The notes beneath the pieces are model-generated. The model ran no database searches. It was given only the letters and a program-made list of their open reading frames with translations, and was not told the origin of the DNA. Shown piece after piece: positions 9,819 through 21,482 of a DNA stretch of 64,000 bases. Made by a program: the position numbers and the translations under genes. The DNA is taken from assembly GCA_020726505.1 (NCBI GenBank), contig JAHLEZ010000001.1, forward strand, positions 5,332,001 to 5,396,000, in the 5' to 3' direction. The DNA comes from Leptodontidium sp. MPI-SDFR-AT-0119 (Eukaryota; Ascomycota; Leotiomycetes; Helotiales; Leptodontidiaceae). Each line of letters begins with the position of its first letter. Positions within the stretch are counted from its first letter, which is position 1.

Positions 9819-11094
9819 GGATTTCAGTAAAACCGAGACGCACAAGTTTCACGCGACTTTGAATGATAGCTATAGATAATCCAAAAGTCATTAATCAATG
9901 GTGTATCATCCAACAACACCATCGAGCTTCTGATTCCCAACTATGGATTGTTGTTATCGGGGTGAAAACTCAGAAAAACGTTATGACTTTGAGTACTAGG
10001 GTTGTGATTCTTCGTGGAGACAGACCTATCTAGCGAAATACAGAATTGGCGGCTCTGGCGTGCTGTTTCGCTTGTTCAAACGGGATGAAATTATAGCACA
10101 TTTAGTTCCAAAAACCAAAGCTGGCGTGGGAGCTGCTACTGGAGAGTCGGTGCCACCTCATTACATTTGAATCAATGATGTTGCTTTCGGCGAAAGCCCC
10201 ACGGATTTGGCCGAGTAAGTTCAGAATATCACAATGCACTTCGTTATATGCTGAACCCAATACTGTGCAGTGGTGGTTACAGGCCTTTTTGCTTTGATCG
10301 ACCATTTTATGAGGGCCAAATCGCCTACTCAAACGACAATATCTACAGAGGAACATCAGGAAAACGAATTTGTATCCAGTGCCTCTGATTTTGAGGCTCT
10401 GCGATCTGTACTAAGCGACATTTGGCAGTAGATAGATAGCGACCCAAATGCGTCTACTTGGCCTTCCTCAAACTATCTCTTTAGTAATCATTAATCTACC
10501 ACCTGATGAATCAATCGTTGCGTCGTGATACGAGGACATAATTCAAACATCCCAACTATAAGGCAGAAGTTGGGGCGATGTGGTATTTATCAATGCGCTC
10601 ATCTCCTCCTCGAGGTATCTTCCAATATTTTTTACCAAATCTCTGGTCCGCGTTAATGGATTCGAATGCGGTTTGAATTATGTATAGTTTGCTATTACGG
10701 ATACAAAAAATCCCAAAAGCCACTGCTGTGGTGGGGAGGACTCTCGGGTATTTCTTCACTTGGCAGACGCTCCGACATACAAGGAGTTGGCACTTGCAGT
10801 TTCTACCACTATTATCGATTATCATTATATTCTATCTAATAGCATTTGTTTTCCTCTTCTCTCCTAATAATTCTTACTCTTCAAATATGTGATACTTTTA
10901 GAATCGTTTGATTCACGATTTCTCAAAGCCTAGCACACCCCTGGGGTACTTGAACTCATATTTCGTCCTGTTGGAAGTATTCTAAAATTTTGTTGGCTTG
11001 TCGAGCTACTTCACAGACTGTATACCTTGACCAGGTCCTGGAAGGCTACATCGTAATCCAGAATACAAGAATTACAAGGCTAGGTGACATCACA
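9819..11094. other. Intergenic, scattered short coding-like relics
   Basis: Short open stretches occur (for example about 9880-10000 and 10290-10430 plus), each broken by stops. They could be further remains of the frame at 9643-9818. Nothing intact is supported. Confidence 0.3.
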
Positions 11095-13060
11095 TCAAAC
11101 CTTCTCCTCCACCAACCCCTCGTTCAATCTCCTCACCTCTCTCTCTTGCTCCAAGTGTGCCAACTCCTTCTCCTTCTTCTCCTTCAAGTAAATACAGAAC
11201 CGACTGCCGGCTCTAATCCTATCTCCCTTCCACAGGAACAGAAATGGGATAACACACATCCCCAAACTCAAGAATCCTAACAAACTACTCGCCCAAGCCA
11301 CACCAAGTCTGTGATACATCGGCGTGGCCGCGAATGGCAGTACCGCACCAGCGATACTCCGAGCACAACTCGCAGCCGCCATAGCCGACGCAGCAAAGAT
11401 CTCATACGCGTCGGTGAGGTAGTTGAGTAAAGCCATGAAGATCAGCACGAAGCCCATACCAAATGGGAGTCCGGCTAGCATGGGGACCGCCCAGTGGATA
11501 TCTTTATTGGCTGTCCAGCCCAGCCAGAACAGGGCAATCACGTACATAGGTCCACCTATACACGCCAGTGGTAGACGTTGAGATTCCTCTTTTAGCGTCC
11601 AGGGTTTGTTCTGGGCTTGTGCTTTCCGGAGGAAGGAGTCGTACCAGAGGAATACCGCGATGGCGGCTATGGTTCCACCAGCGATGGGGATGAACATCAG
11701 GCCAGAAACGCCAAGGGAGTGGCCATATATATCTTGGAAGATGATTGGGTAGGCTTCGAAGTACATGTAGAAGATTCCATAGGCAAGAGAGAGGTAGAGA
11801 CAAGTTGCCAGTACGATGAGTTCGAAGAAGAGCATGCGAAGTGGTCGGGTTAGCGTCACGGTTGCCATTTGTTTCCAGCCCTTCTTTTCGAGCTCGATGG
11901 GTGCAAATATATTTGGATTCCCGGTTGTTTTGCGGAGGTGGGCGGCCCGACGAGCGAGGAGGATTGGTCCGTAAGTTTCGGGGAGCCAGAACATGGGGAT
12001 CCAGGATACGCCGGCGACGATGAGTCCTATCCAAAACACCCAGCGCCAACCTAAGCTGGGGGCTACGAAGCCAGAGATCGCTGGGGTTATGATGGGACCG
12101 ATACAAGTCCCCTGAAAGTGTCAGCGAGGGTAACGTTGTAAATAGGGATACTTACACCCATGAACGTTGCCATTGCTCTGCCTCTCGTCACAGGATCGTT
12201 GTAGACATCTGCATACATACCTCCTACGACAGCAATCGGGCTACTGGCATTGATACCAGTCAAAATGCGGAATATCAATAGAGCAGGGTAGTTCGGAGCC
12301 AACGCGCAAGCCATTGTAAAGACCGTGAAGCCGAAGAACGTAGATATCATGATGCCTTTCCGTCCGTAAGACTCGGAGAGTGGTCCGAAGAGTATAGGCC
12401 CCAGTATATACTTCATGGAAGTTAGCGGGAGATATCACACAAGTTTGAGATCTAGGATCTTTGTTCCCAAGACATGGGTCTCAAGAAAGACATGTCTTAG
12501 GATCAACATCCCAGTACTTGAGAAATTAAGGTGGGGGAATCTACATACTCCAACCAAGTACATAGATATTGGTAAGATTTTAGCGTAGGAAGAGGTGATA
12601 TTGAAGTAGGTGCTGATAGCCGGGATGGCATTTGATGGGAGAGAGGAGCCCATCGTGCTATTTACCACTACGAGCATTCCGATGCAAACTACGTTGACTT
12701 TCCGTGTCTGAGATAAAATTTAATACATAGTATACAATTGAAAAGTAACGGTTGATCACTTACTACTGACCAGTTGTACGGATTTTCTGGGTCTCCCTCG
12801 GTCCATGATATTACTTTTCTGTCTGCGGGAGCAATACTAGAAGAGTAGGAATCCGGCTGTGGAAACTTGTTGTCTGCTTCTTCCACATTATATCTCTGTC
12901 CCGCATCCGCCTCATCGATGCCCGAGACAACTCTTGATAAAGCATTTCGAGATTCTGAAGTTATTAACAAATATCAATTGAAGCATCGCCAGCGCCACTC
13001 ACGCTGAGAATGCGGGGTCTTCATTAGCCCCACATCATTTGCTTCTCTTCTTTTTGACAT
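11095..13060 (-). CDS. MFS multidrug-type transporter (DHA1 family)
   Basis: Five exons on the minus strand: 13060..13003, 12954..12764, 12707..12549, 12410..12156 and 12111..11095. Introns of 48, 56, 138 and 44 bp are all GT..AG. The spliced product is 559 residues. The hydrophilic N-terminus ends in the family motif WTEGDPENPYNWS. Then come about twelve hydrophobic segments with the A-like motif GPLSESYGRKG and the motif-C-like segment GPIITPAISGFVAPSLGWRW. The central loop holds ETYGPILLARRA and the C-terminal tail is a charged Glu/Lys helix. Members are proton antiporters of the plasma membrane exporting drugs or metabolites; the substrate is unknown. Starting at 13060 keeps the short first exon in frame. 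Confidence 0.9.
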
Positions 13061-13841
13061 GACGATTTTGGCTCAAAGCTCAAAGCTCAGAGCTATGAGC
13101 TCTGTTTGAGAGATGTTCGAAGGATGCAACTTGAGGCCATTGAAGATGACAATTCCGAGAACGGCGTGACAATTGCCAATGAAAGTATGCAAAAGTGGGA
13201 GTCTGGAGAAGGGAGCGGAATCTGAAGTCACCATTGAGCACACTACCGCCCAACCCGCCTTCTCTAATTCGTCACTTGAAGGCTTGGAGACTGACAATTA
13301 TCTTTATCCCCGCAAGCGAGAACTTTGGATTATCCCGATGAATGAACCTATTTGCTCCATTGGTCCATTGACATGCAAGATGCCGATAACCGTAACATGG
13401 GCAGCGGAGGATGTTTCCCGAGTCTTGGAAATGTACAATAGGTATGGGCACCCTTGGTAAGGCTTTCCCTCGAGAGAATAGCTCTTATGAGGCTTGACGG
13501 GGGTCGTTGAAGACGAGGCTGAAGACCCGAAAACTTGCTTCAGTGGAACTTTCTGGTGCAAACTCGAGACATCTCTTAGTAGGCTCCCTCGATGTTTTCG
13601 TTTGCCTTCATTAGCCGTCTGAACTACAGACTTGCAGAAGACAACTGAAAAGCGGTGTACCCCCAAAAGTCCACCGAGATGCATAAAAACACCCTTGAGA
13701 ACGAAAGGGAATAGCGCTCTGCCGACATCGGGAAAGCCTCGAAGTATCTGCAGCTCGTGAGCCATGCTCTTGAATCTCCTTCGCCACGGTGCAACTGGAA
13801 CTTCCCTCCTTGTTGGGTATCATTGTATTTTGGCTTCTTCC
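13061..13841. other. Intergenic region with unassigned ORFs
   Basis: A 153-codon minus-strand frame (13304-13765) and a 95-codon plus frame (13173-13460) overlap here. Neither shows a domain or a spliced continuation. The right end is the 3' region of the prefoldin gene. Confidence 0.3.
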
Positions 13842-14432
13842 CTACGTCTCCAAGTTGATACTTTTCCCGAACCTGCCATATAGCTCCACCTTCAACTGGT
13901 CCATTTCCTCCCTCGTTGTACTCAATTTCTCCTCCAGTGCCGAAACATTCTCATCGATTTTACTTGTCGAAGACTCCAGCAATTCTTGGACTTCAGAGAG
14001 AGGTAACGAGATGAATGAATCGCCGATTTTGTAGCTACAGTTGTATCAGCTGCTGCTTCTTGTAAACTCGTTCTCGGGAGTAGGGCCATACGGGATCTTG
14101 TCGTCTTCGTCCGCGAGCTCTAATTCGTTGGAGATGTCGTCGAGGTCTTCTTTCTCTTTCTGCGAGACAGCTGTCAGATTCCGTTTGGGTAGTTCTCGCA
14201 GATCTGTGTTGGGTACGCACATGCTTGGACTTGAGCTCCTCCTCGAGTGCAATTTCCCTTTGGTGTAGCCGGCTGAACTTGTTGATCTTGTCTTGGTCCT
14301 CTCTGCGAACTTCCACCTCATCTCCTCCAGCCGCAGCCTCGTCTTCTTTCGTTAACTATGGGGGAAAGGTCAGTATTGGTGGATTAGTTTCCGGTATATA
14401 TGTGGGCTCTCGCATACCATTCGACGCTGCAT
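13842..14432 (-). CDS. GIM3: Prefoldin subunit 4
   Basis: Four short exons on the minus strand: 14432..14418, 14355..14221, 14159..14092 and 14034..13842, with introns of 62, 61 and 57 bp (all GT..AG). The product has 136 residues, the usual size. Diagnostic segments: EDQDKINKFSRLHQREIALE, EKEDLDDISNELELADEDDK and the C-terminal coiled coil ending VELYGRFGKSINLE. This is the beta-type prefoldin fold: two coiled coils with a central hairpin around IGDSFISLP. Prefoldin is a cytosolic hexamer that hands unfolded actin and tubulin to the CCT chaperonin. The gene is invisible as a single ORF because no exon exceeds 200 bases. The exon model is firm because all joins restore family sequence. Confidence 0.93.
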
Positions 14433-16060
14433 GGCGATGTGTGCTGGTGTTGACGATGGCGGGGTGCTTGAGAAATTGAGCTTGGGAGCTTCAAGCTTCA
14501 AAAGCTTGCAAACAGGGCAAACATTCACACACGTGACCTCAAAGTCAACAGTTGCAACTTACTAAAGGATTGTTGCAAATTTTGCCATCTGGAGATCTCC
14601 CATATCAATTTTTCACATTGGTATGGCTCATAGAAAGCAAAATCAGAGATCCCTTGCTTGTAGTTCATTCAGTGCTCCCTGCCATTCACAAATCTCATTT
14701 CATAAGTACTTCCAAAACTCGACTCAAAGCACAGACAATAGCAGCGTAAAAAGAGAGGGCTATATTCCATTTCTATGAAAAACAGTAATCCTCATATATT
14801 GCAAATATATCTTACTACTTCAAGAACGAAGGGTAGAAAATATTGCGAAGGCCGAAGTAAAGCGCTGTTCAGGTAGGTATTGACTGGACAGCAACTTAGC
14901 CGAGCAGTGTCAAAACAGTTCGCTCTGAGCGACGAAAACTGCCTTTGCGATTTGTTCAAAGGTAATTTATTTCATTGTTGGAAGGGTCCAAGCGGTTTTA
15001 TGATATGTAATAGACCTTATTCTTGAATTTTTAGATTGAGACCTATTCTCCACGTGACAAGACAAGGGCATTCCCGCTTCAAAATCTGCGGTGTCCCAAT
15101 CCATCATCCATCACACAACAGGTCAAGAGAAGTATTTGCTGCACATCGCACCGCTTCGCTTGACTCATGCGGAGCTATCAGTTACAAGCAGCTTGACTCC
15201 TTCTGTCTTCATCCCAACAGTGACCTCTTCTCTTGACTTCGTACGATATCAGGGCGGGAACGATTCCGCTATCATGTTGCATCTTGACCCTGGCTACTTA
15301 TCAAGGCTTATTGGAGGCAATGGAGCGGCCAAGATAAACAAGCACCAGTTGGAAGACTAATAAATGGGGTTATGGAGAAGGCTGCGATATATGGTGGGTG
15401 CGTGCTTTTGTGGCAGACTCACGAGCTCCCTCCATTATTGGGTGATTGGCTGCCTCGTAAGCTGGCAAATTCCTGGGCAAATGTTAGGTTTGTTGCACGA
15501 ACCGAACTATAAATTATCCTGTGTAGATTCCTACGAGATATACCTAGGTAAGTGTTGGGCAGAGTTCTTGACGCGTCACTCTAGACATGGCGACTTCATG
15601 AACGGCTAATCTAGCCGTGATGGCCAAAGCAAACGGATGGATAGAACTGCCCTCCTCAGTGCTAGTGCCCAGTCTTCAACCCCGCCTGATTGGCAGCCAG
15701 GAGGAGCATCAAGCCTGTCAAGCTCCCTGGCCGCTTTAACCCCGCTGCTATCCCTGCTATCAAGAGCCACTTGATGCACTACCGTATCCTCCTGCAGCTC
15801 TTATCGTCTCTCTATTGCGACTTTCCTTTGGCTTCGTAGGAGTATCCAATGAGATAATCGATCGGCGTTCCAGGTCCATGATAGTGGCATGGACTTGTGT
15901 GGGACGGCAGATATCTTTTGGTTGTACATATTTGAGTGACATCCCCGTAGTACAACCTTCCTTAGACTTCCTTTCAAGTCCTTCGATTTTCTTGTATACT
16001 GCCCTTAGAGTTTGGTCTTGGATACTGCAGAAGTTATATTGCTACATAAGGTAGCCAAAG
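14433..16060. promoter_or_regulatory. Long upstream region of the permease gene with GATA-type sites
   Basis: No gene is supported in these 1.6 kb. The part nearest the permease contains WGATAR-type words: TTATCA at 15298, AGATAA at 15332, CTTATC at 15800 and AGATAA at 15852. In filamentous fungi, AreA-type GATA factors bind such sites upstream of nitrogen-source transporters. That they function here is inference; four sites in ~770 bp is only modest enrichment. Confidence 0.35.
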
Positions 16061-17944
16061 ATGGCATCAACAACTGCCAATGGCACAGCGCCAGATCTGG
16101 AGAAGAGCGCCAGCAGACTCTCGCATTCGAATGTCCCACCCCAAGAGCTCCTGGCTGGTGAAGCCGACACGGAACTATTGGGTATACACTCTGTTTCTAA
16201 TTGAATATCACCAGGTCTGACAAGAATACAGCCAAGTTAGGATACAAGCAAGAGCTTCGTCGAAACTTCTCTATGATCGAAGTCTTCGGTATCGCATTCA
16301 GTATCATGGGCTTACTCCCCTCAATTGCTTCGACACTTGCATTTTCTATACCTGCTGGTCCTGCTGGGATGGTCTGGGGCTGGTTCATAGCTTCTATGTT
16401 CATCTTCGTTGTGGCTCTTGCAATGGCAGATCTTGGATCTGCAATGCCGACATCCGGAGGCTTGTATTGGTGGTACGTACAGTACAAGACAGCTTGACAT
16501 AGGTGTGAGTGCTCACTGCTGTAGGACTCACTATTTCGCCTCTCCAAAAACTCGAAATGCATTGAGTTTCTTGGTGGGATACTCGAATACGCTTGGTCTG
16601 GTTGGAGGACTTTGCAGTATCGATTATGGATTCGCTTTAATGTTTTGCTCTGTGTATGTCGCCCCAAGGTCTTGAATTTTGCTTTTGCTAACCGTCAAAA
16701 GCATCGTTATTGCTCGAGACGGTGAATGGACTCCCAGCAACGGCGTCGTTTACGCAGTCTTCTTGGCCTGTGTCTTGTGCCATGGGATTCTGGCATCGAC
16801 TTTGTCAAAAGTTATGGGCAAACTCCAGACCGTTTTCGTGGTTATGAATCTCATCCTGATTGCTGCTACTATCATTGCCCTTCCAGTTGGCAAGCATCGC
16901 TCAAGCGAACGGAACGATGCGAAATATATCTTCACCCATACCGAGAACCTAACCACTTGGCCGACTGGTTGGGCTTTCATGCTTGCATGGCTCAGTCCAA
17001 TCTGGACTATTGGAGGATTCGACAGTTGCGTTCATATGAGCGAAGAAGCAGCGAATGCAGCTAAGGCGGTCCCATATGGCATTCTGATGTCCGTAGGCTC
17101 CTGCTGGATTCTTGGGTTCATCATCATGATTGTCCTGGCAGCCTGTATCAACCCTGATCTTGAATCCGTCCTTGGCTCTGCATACGGCCAACCCATGGCA
17201 CAGATCTACTACGACGCCATTGGCAAGAAAGGAACGCTCGGACTGATGTCCCTCCTCTTCATCGTGCAGTTCCTCATGGGCCTCTCAATCCTCGTAGCAG
17301 CATCCCGCCAAAGCTGGGCATTCTCTCGAGATGGCGCTCTCCCTTTCTCAAGCTTCTTCAGACCTATCTCCAAGAGATTCGGTTATATTCCTCTCAGAGC
17401 AATCTGGGGCTGTGTCTTCCTAGCCGCTATTCTTGGGCTTCTCTGTCTTATCGCTCCGGCCGCAGCAGCTGCACTGTTCTCACTCGCCGTAGCTGGCAAC
17501 AATCTCGCATGGGGGACGCCAATATTCTGCCGTGTGGTTTGGGGTAACCACAAGTTCGTGCCAGGACCCTTTTACACTGGTGACAAGTTCTCCAAACCCA
17601 TCGCTTGGCTGGCGATCATCTTCCTGATCTTCGGTATTACGCTTGCGATGTTTCCTAGTGGTGGCCCGAATCCCACGGCTGAGACGATGAATTATACCGT
17701 TGTAATTAATAGTGCTGTGTGGGGAGGTGCTTTGCTGTATTATTTCGTTGATGCGAAGAAGTGGTTTACAGGGCCTAAGACGACGGTTGAGTCTCATGGG
17801 TTGACGCTTGAGCAACAGGCGGTTGTGGCTGCTGAGGGGAGGGATTTGACTGTTGGTCAAGAGGTTTCCTCTGAGGGCACACATGGGAAAGATGTCAAGG
17901 AGTGGGTGGGCGAGAAGAATGAAAGTGGCGTAGAATCTGCTTAA
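16061..17944 (+). CDS. Amino-acid/GABA permease (APC superfamily, Uga4-like)
   Basis: Four exons: 16061..16181, 16232..16472, 16525..16653 and 16702..17944; introns of 50, 52 and 48 bp. The product has 577 residues. After a ~50-residue hydrophilic N-terminus come about twelve membrane segments. Family features are FGIAFSIMGLLPSIAST in TM1, the Gly/Pro run SAMPTSGGLYWWTHYFA, and GFDSCVHMSEEAANAAKAVP (consensus amphipathic region of the fungal ACT/GABA/choline family). The tail is acidic and Lys-rich. Members import GABA, polyamines, choline or amino acids at the plasma membrane by proton symport; the exact substrate is not readable from sequence. Splice joins restore the YWWTHYFA and MFCSVIVIARDG segments. 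Confidence 0.9.
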
Positions 17945-18569
17945 GAGGTATTGGAGGTGTGGGACAAGTTCGATCTAAGAAAGTGCAATATAATCAGTAA
18001 TCAGAAGCAATACTTTCATGTCCAATTCTAACCAGAGTTTCCGAGTGGGATTGGTGTTATGATGACTGGCGGTTAGCGAGTGTCGTTGGGGCAACTTCAC
18101 CGAGCCATTTGATGGATGAGAATCTGGATTGTTTACAGTACCTACAGAGAACGACAAATTTATACCGAGATCTCGAGTTTCGAGAGATCCCTCCACAGCT
18201 ACGCGGCGCTTCACTCCTCCAACCATTCGGCCAAACAGATTTATGCCATTACCCGCAAGAAATTCAACGCCCAGTCCCTTTCCAACGATGATCAATCTCT
18301 CAGCTGATTCGCTTTCGTATATCGTACTTCTCGCACCGCCGTGGCTTAGCGGGCGTCGTCACAACAACACCGCCAAGAGACTCATCCACTATACGACGAA
18401 CCGAGAAGATACGATGCGTCAGATTAGATATATATCAACAATGGAAGTGCAAGTTGTGTCAATCTTCATACATCCAACCTACCCACTATCTTCATCGATC
18501 TCATTCAAGTGACGACTCAAACATCACAATTGCCTATTTTCGCGCGCAGAAGGACTGTCAATCCCCAAC
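17945..18569. other. Intergenic
   Basis: 3' region of the permease and promoter of the tetraspan gene. Overlapping short frames show no domain. Confidence 0.35.
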
Positions 18570-19291
18570 ATGGTCTCAATTGGATACACGGATCGGATTA
18601 CTAAATTCAGAGTCCATGTCTTTCAACTCTGTCTCATCGCACTTTGTTTGATTATATCCATTGCTCGGTTTGCGAGCAAAGCTCGAACCTCCCGCTCACA
18701 TACATGGTTCTTCGCAGTGGTACGTCCTGATATCTCCCCCCACCCATGTTCCTCCTCAACTAAAACTTCCTCCTTTTCATGCACAATCTCAATCAAAAAT
18801 TGATCCGTCATAAGAAGTTAATATTGTCTCGCAGTCTCTCAAATCAGCCCTCGTCATTACCTACCAACTCCTCTCGGAGCACAATTACAAATTCCAAAAA
18901 TGGGCTAGCCTCAAAGCCAACGCATTACTGAATTGTCTTGAGTTCGTCTTCTGGTTCGCAGGCTTCATTATGATGTGTATGGGTAACAGGGCAGGATGTA
19001 TTGGGGGGAGTTGTGCTTTGAGTCCGGTCTTGGCGGTACTGAGTTTGGTGTTATGGTTCGTGCCTTCCTCGTCGTTCATTGTGTTTGAGAAAATTTAGGA
19101 GATTACGGGGAGAATTGGACGATGAGAATTGGAAATCAAACTGACTGATTCTGTGATGTAGTTTTATTGCAGCCTTCGCAGCTTTGGTGTCGGTGAAGGA
19201 TTGGAGGGCAGAGAAGAGAGGTGGAGGAATGTTGGCATCTGCCGGCGAGAGCAATATTAAGGATGATTACGGACGAGGTGGGATGGCCTAG
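18570..19291 (+). CDS. Small tetraspan membrane protein, MARVEL-like
   Basis: Three exons: 18570..18719, 18835..19055 and 19162..19291, with introns of 115 and 106 bp. The product has 166 residues. Four hydrophobic segments are visible: FQLCLIALCLIISIARF, a second around SLKSALVITYQLL, NCLEFVFWFAGFIMMCM, and the last around VLAVLSLVLCFIAAFAALV. The C-terminus is charged and ends KDDYGRGGMA. A Cys-containing loop (GNRAGCIGGSC) precedes TM4. This layout is that of fungal MARVEL/Nce102-like proteins, which sit in plasma-membrane eisosome or secretory membranes. Family membership is inferred from topology and the typical loop, not from a strict motif. Confidence 0.7.
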
Positions 19292-20684
19292 ATCATTGGG
19301 GATCTGGCATATTTTGGTTCTTTTTCGACAGGGTGGAAGATCTATCCTACCATCCTCAGGGATAGGATTGGAAGGCTTGACGAAGAACATGGCGCTCTCA
19401 GACTTGCATCAATCGATTCGCACCTTCCTGGGCAGCTGGGCAAACAACTTTATCCCTCTTCTTCTCTTGTCTCTTTCGTCTTTCTCTCTCCGTTCATCGA
19501 CATCAATATTATCATCAAAACGATATCAGCACATACACCGGAGCCTACATCAGCAACAACATCACTATCAACGATAGCACCTGCATCAACATCATCAGCT
19601 TCTTAGACATTCCCCACATAAACAACAATCTTCAACAATCCAATTCCATCCATCAACGCTTTGAATCCTTTAGGTAACACCAGTGAGCAAGATGGTTGGC
19701 CGACGACAGCAGCGTGAAAGGACGAAATTACGTCTCAAGAAAAACAACAAGAAGAAGATCGACAAGTCGCCCGTATAACCACCAAAATCATCTCCCTCTA
19801 CCCCCCAGATCTGCCCCATCATCTGTTGTTGGATCATGGCTCCGTGATTGCAACTGGGTAGCGCTACCCCACTCCAAAAATGTTCCTCCCAATTTCTCCA
19901 ACAGTAGTGCATGTCTCAACGGAAAGGGGCTACACACCAAGACTTTGAAACAACTCAAGGATAAATTCTGCCTAATGGGGTATCATGACTGGCACCAGGA
20001 GAGAACTGCAGCGTATATCGTGGGCCAAAAAGAAAGGCCGTAGTGAGACAAGTTCGGATTTGGGCTGAGAAGGATGTTTATCTTATTGATCTTTGTAGCA
20101 CCAACGGACCGCAGATAACAGAAGGGAATCAACAGACCGTGTACCAGGCGATGGGGTTTACATCTGACCTTTGAGGAGTTGTACTTGTACGAGTAGAATC
20201 TCAGAAACTGGAACGGAATTTGGTCGTAGCTGGCTCTTGCTCGGGAACTTGAACAGGGACCTGGACCGATTTCGCTTGCGCTTCCAACGCATGGATAGAA
20301 ATTAGATGACTTGTTGTTGGGTAGCAGGGGCTTGGGGGTTTCTCTAACGCATCTGAGGCCTATGTCGTTATTCAGCATCTGGGAGGGATGTTTGCTGAAG
20401 CGTTTTCTTTGTAGCCAGCGTCACAAGTCTTAATTCAAAGCGTACTCATTTTCAACTTAGCCTTTCGTTTTCCCTTATATTGATGTTTGTCTTGAGCCAC
20501 TTTAAAACTATCTTTCTCTTTGGTCTTGCATCCGTCACCAGGTTAACTAACACCGTCTGACAGTTTTCCACCGACTAGGCAGAAATTAAGCGAATAGGGA
20601 CCCAGTCAACTAATCTCTTTATATCTTCACTTTCGAAGTTCTCTTCACTTCAATTCAGGTCAACCAAGAACAACATCACCAAAC
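19292..20684. other. Intergenic with possible gene relics
   Basis: Pyrimidine-rich and CAACA-rich sequence at 19430-19640 looks like untranslated leader. Coding-like but broken frames follow: about 19730-19856 plus (EEDRQVARITTKIISLYPPD) and about 20000-20175 plus (VRIWAEKDVYLIDLCSTNG). The second recalls the 'DLGSTNGT' turn of FHA domains. No intact gene can be assembled. Confidence 0.25.
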
Positions 20685-21255
20685 ATGGCAGCCCACACAG
20701 AATTGGCACTGCTGCAACAATTTGCAAGAGATTTGGCCGCAGAGTACTTTCGCGCCCACAGCCCAGACTGCCATCCTCATCAATCACGATCTCCTACACC
20801 AACGTCCGACGACGAGTACTTCGGTGACGATGAGGCTACCCCCAAGTACGTCTGGCTCTCAACACCCAATGGAAAGATCAAGGCTCCCCTTATCACCAAA
20901 GAGGGCAAGAAGAGACTTGCGAGTATGACAGCGATGGTGGTTCTTCAGAGGAAGAAGTTCGTTGTCAAGGGTGGTCCAGGGGTGACAAAGCCAAAGCTGA
21001 AGTCAAATCGAAACAGTAAGATTCCCCAAATCAAGATCTATGTCTGCTTCACAAATTAAAACTATCTGGAATTGGGAATTCAAACTAATTCAGAGTCTAC
21101 AGGACAACAAACCTGAAACCCCCGCCGATCTCCAAGACATAAGACGAAGATATGAGCAGGAGGCAAGGTTGGAATTTGGTGGGATCTCGGTGGCGGGGAA
21201 GGGAAGCAGAGCAGTGGCATCAACAAAAATGAATGAAGGCAATGCAAAGCCGTAG
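20685..21255 (+). CDS. Uncharacterised small protein, probably two exons
   Basis: The first exon, from ATG 20685, encodes a ~110-residue protein with an N-terminal helix (ELALLQQFARDLAAEYFRAH), a Ser/Pro/Asp-rich linker and a basic segment (PLITKEGKKRLASM, VVLQRKKFVVKGG). A GTAAGA donor at 21016 would remove a short stop-containing stretch. Joining to an AG at 21136 keeps the frame and adds IRRRYEQEARLEFGG to a stop at 21255. The acceptor is uncertain. I recognise no domain. It lies ~230 bp upstream of another orphan gene on the same strand. Confidence 0.5.
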
Positions 21256-21482
21256 CTTATCTACACACGCCACACATTCATGGATTCTCATATCAGTGGC
21301 CATGACGTACTTCCCCCTTCCAAATGTGTGAATTCACCTTTGCCCTCTCGAAGGACGCGATGCCAGAAGTGGAGCTTTAAGCGAGATATCATATTGACTT
21401 CCTTCCTTCGGGCGCAATCTCGATTGCCTCAACACTCATCGCGATATCGAAAGCATCGACCACGATATTGCCACGCGCCATC

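Noticed and set aside
10556..10825. Minus-strand frame with a Nudix-like 'WKIPRGG' look
   Set aside because: The Nudix box (GX5EX7REUXEEXGU) is absent and the frame ends too early; a chance resemblance is likely.
11504..12106. 200-codon minus-strand ORF inside the MFS gene
   Set aside because: Alternative frame of the well-supported transporter exon; Arg/Pro/His-rich shadow.
13304..13765. 153-codon minus-strand ORF downstream of prefoldin 4
   Set aside because: No recognisable domain; overlaps equally long frames on the other strand. Possible but unsupported.
18335..18420. tRNA-like 'TGGCTTAGCGGGC' A-box resemblance
   Set aside because: No matching B-box (GGTTCGANTCC type) at the right distance and no cloverleaf could be drawn.
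19983..20378. 131-codon minus-strand ORF
   Set aside because: Composition not protein-like, and it is antisense to a more coding-like frame with an FHA-style turn.
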